The notes under the pieces were generated by a model that was not told where the DNA came from, did no database searches, and saw nothing but the letters and a program-made list of their open reading frames with translations. Position numbers and translations under genes: made by a program. Positions 6,110 to 7,581 of a stretch of DNA of 7,581 nt are shown here, piece after piece (position 1 is the stretch's first letter; every line of letters starts with the position of its first letter). Origin of the DNA: a bacterium (GTDB taxonomy: Bacteria; Electryoneota; RPQS01); the NCBI GenBank assembly GCA_018814465.1, contig JAHIZR010000374.1, forward strand, positions 1-7,581. Reading direction: 5' to 3'.

Positions 6110-7581
6110 ATGAAAATCTCTCCCTTAGCTGCCTTCACAGTCGTTCCTAAACTGCCGGACAGCCTGAACCGCCTGCAGGAACTTGCCTGTAACTACATCT
6201 GGAGCTGGACTCCCGATATCGCCGGCCTCTTCCGCTCTCTTGATCCCGCACTCTGGCGAAAATCCAACCATAATCCGATGCGGGTCATCAAAGAAGTCCC
6301 CCAGAAACGGCTCGAAGATGCCGCCGCTACTCCCGAATTCCTGGAACACTATCACCGCTGTTTGAGCAGCCTCGATCACTATCTTAAAGATCGCTCCTGG
6401 TTCGATAACATCGGAGCGGAAACCAAGGACCGCAAAATCGCCTTCTTCTCCATGGAATATGGCTTGGCCGAATGCCTGACCTTATACAGCGGCGGCCTCG
6501 GAGTGCTCAGCGGTGACTACCTCAAGGCCGCCTCCGACTTGGGACTGCCCGTCGTCGGCATCGGTTTGGCCTATCGCGAAGGCTATTTCCAGCAGTTGCT
6601 GACCGCGGAAGGACAACAGGAAGAACTCTATCCCAAAAATGACTTCTATTCGCTCCCCATGGTTCCCCTGCTGGATGATAAAGGAAAGCGGCTGACGATT
6701 CATATCCCCTTTCACGACCATCAACTCGCCATCGGAGCCTGGAAGGTTCAGGTGGGAAGAATCCCGCTCTATGTGCTGGATACGGACCTTGAAGAGAATT
6801 CGGAAGTCGATCGTCGGATCACTCATACACTCTACGGCGGCGACAAGGAAACCCGCATCCGCCAGGAAATCGTACTTGGCTTCGGCGGCGTCGCACTGCT
6901 GAATAAACTCGGCATTAAAGTCGGCGTCTGTCATATGAATGAAGGTCACTCCGGCTTCGTGCAAATTGCCCGTATTATTCAATTCAGCGCCGAGTATAAA
7001 CTGACCTTCACCCAAGCTCTGAGACTCGTTTCTGCCGGAACTCTCTTTACGACTCACACTCCTGTTCCCGCCGGAATCGATCAGTTTACTCCCGGACTGA
7101 TGGACAAATACTTCAGCCGCCTTTATAATGAAGTCGGCCTTTCCCGTGATGATATCATGGCGCTCGGCAGCATGCAGCCCGGCACTCCCGGGCAGGAATT
7201 CAACATGGCCGTCTTCGCCCTGCGCACCTCCGACTACTCTAACGGCGTGGCAAGGCTGCATGGTGACGTCGCCCGTCATATGTGGGCGGAAAATTGGCCC
7301 ATGCTGCCTCACGAAGAAATTCCCATCGAACATGTCACCAACGGAATTCATCTCCGTACCTGGGTTGCTGAACAGATGTCGAATCTGTTCGACCGCTACC
7401 TCGGACCTGAGTGGCACAACTCTCCCGATGACAAAGCCGCCTGGTCCAAAGTCTATACCATCCCCGATGAAGAACTCTGGGCCGCGCACGTGCAGGCAAA
7501 GGAAAAAATGGTCGGCTTCTGCCGCAGACGAATCGCCCTCCATCGCACCCGCACCTCCGGAATCGAAATGTCTCCCGAAGA
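6110..7581 (+). CDS. glgP: Alpha-glucan (glycogen/maltodextrin) phosphorylase, 3' end missing
   Basis: The frame is open from ATG 6110 to the window edge, 490 codons, with no stop in view. It matches the alpha-glucan phosphorylase family (COG0058, TIGR02094), GT35 enzymes that split terminal alpha-1,4 glucosyl units with phosphate to give glucose-1-phosphate, using pyridoxal phosphate, in the cytoplasm. Residues about 10-115 are a DUF3417-like N-terminal domain (WSWTPDIAGLFRSLDPALW). Then come FFSMEYGLAECL, YSGGLGVLSGD (126-136), HMNEGHSGF (275-283), TTHTPVPAG (314-322, catalytic-region His316) and the FNMAVFALRTSDYSNGVARLHG and VTNGIH blocks. DUF3417-containing members are often around 850 residues, so roughly the C-terminal 40% is outside the window, including the pyridoxal-phosphate lysine. 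The start MKISPLAAFTVVPKLP fits the family; no Shine-Dalgarno sequence is visible. It is probably expressed from its own promoter, since 552 bases separate it from the protease gene. Confidence 0.96.
   Translation, partial: MKISPLAAFTVVPKLPDSLNRLQELACNYIWSWTPDIAGLFRSLDPALWRKSNHNPMRVIKEVPQKRLEDAAATPEFLEHYHRCLSSLDHYLKDRSWFDNIGAETKDRKIAFFSMEYGLAECLTLYSGGLGVLSGDYLKAASDLGLPVVGIGLAYREGYFQQLLTAEGQQEELYPKNDFYSLPMVPLLDDKGKRLTIHIPFHDHQLAIGAWKVQVGRIPLYVLDTDLEENSEVDRRITHTLYGGDKETRIRQEIVLGFGGVALLNKLGIKVGVCHMNEGHSGFVQIARIIQFSAEYKLTFTQALRLVSAGTLFTTHTPVPAGIDQFTPGLMDKYFSRLYNEVGLSRDDIMALGSMQPGTPGQEFNMAVFALRTSDYSNGVARLHGDVARHMWAENWPMLPHEEIPIEHVTNGIHLRTWVAEQMSNLFDRYLGPEWHNSPDDKAAWSKVYTIPDEELWAAHVQAKEKMVGFCRRRIALHRTRTSGIEMSPE

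Noticed and set aside
5500..6150. Several 74-143 residue open frames on both strands in the intergenic region
   Set aside because: They overlap each other and the repeats and hairpins, have no family resemblance, and some read through low-complexity sequence.
6482..7543. 353-residue open frame on the minus strand
   Set aside because: It is antisense to the conserved phosphorylase domain, which is supported by several family motifs on the + strand.
1..7581. CRISPR array, tRNA, rRNA, transposase or phage genes
   Set aside because: I looked for regularly spaced repeats, tRNA-like arms and mobile-element proteins and found none. The only direct repeats are the two 20-mers and a short degenerate tandem.

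Overview
The window carries five protein genes, all on the + strand, and no tRNA, rRNA or CRISPR array that I can see. The large secreted protease ends in a sorting tail with the NQNFPNPFNPNTTI signature, typical of type IX secretion (T9SS) cargo in the Fibrobacteres-Chlorobi-Bacteroidetes (FCB) superphylum and related candidate phyla. With mid-range GC and a mostly Shine-Dalgarno-poor set of starts, this points to a Gram-negative FCB-type bacterium, perhaps an uncultured lineage. The phylum cannot be fixed from this window.

Layout. (1) Bases 1-1005 hold a two-gene unit. The 3' part of a YjbQ/UPF0047 gene is followed after one base by a class-I, metal-dependent O-methyltransferase that most likely starts at GTG 358, so the two are probably co-transcribed and translationally coupled. 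(2) Bases 1006-1165 are intergenic and contain a long imperfect palindrome. (3) Bases 1166-1513 encode a small stand-alone Rieske [2Fe-2S] protein. (4) Bases 1595-5557 encode a 1320-residue secreted subtilisin-like (S8) protease. It has a signal peptide, pro-region, catalytic domain, KP-43-like jelly-roll domain, three carboxypeptidase-regulatory-like beta-sandwiches, a nidogen-like domain, an Fn3-like domain and a T9SS tail. (5) Bases 5558-6109 are a 552-bp intergenic region rich in repeats and hairpins. (6) From 6110 to the window end runs the N-terminal 490 codons of an alpha-glucan (glycogen) phosphorylase with an N-terminal DUF3417 domain, cut by the window edge.

The genes do not form one pathway: this is ordinary housekeeping metabolism beside an exported protease. 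The most unusual content is non-coding. Two related palindromic elements (about 1062-1140 and 5803-5854) share outer arms and a bulge position, while their inner stems differ by compensatory changes. The second sits in a run of three hairpins (5807-5982) that ends in a good intrinsic terminator, which could be a small RNA or a glgP leader. A 20-bp direct repeat flanks another hairpin just after the protease gene. I did not find a clear new defence, mobile or biosynthetic system.
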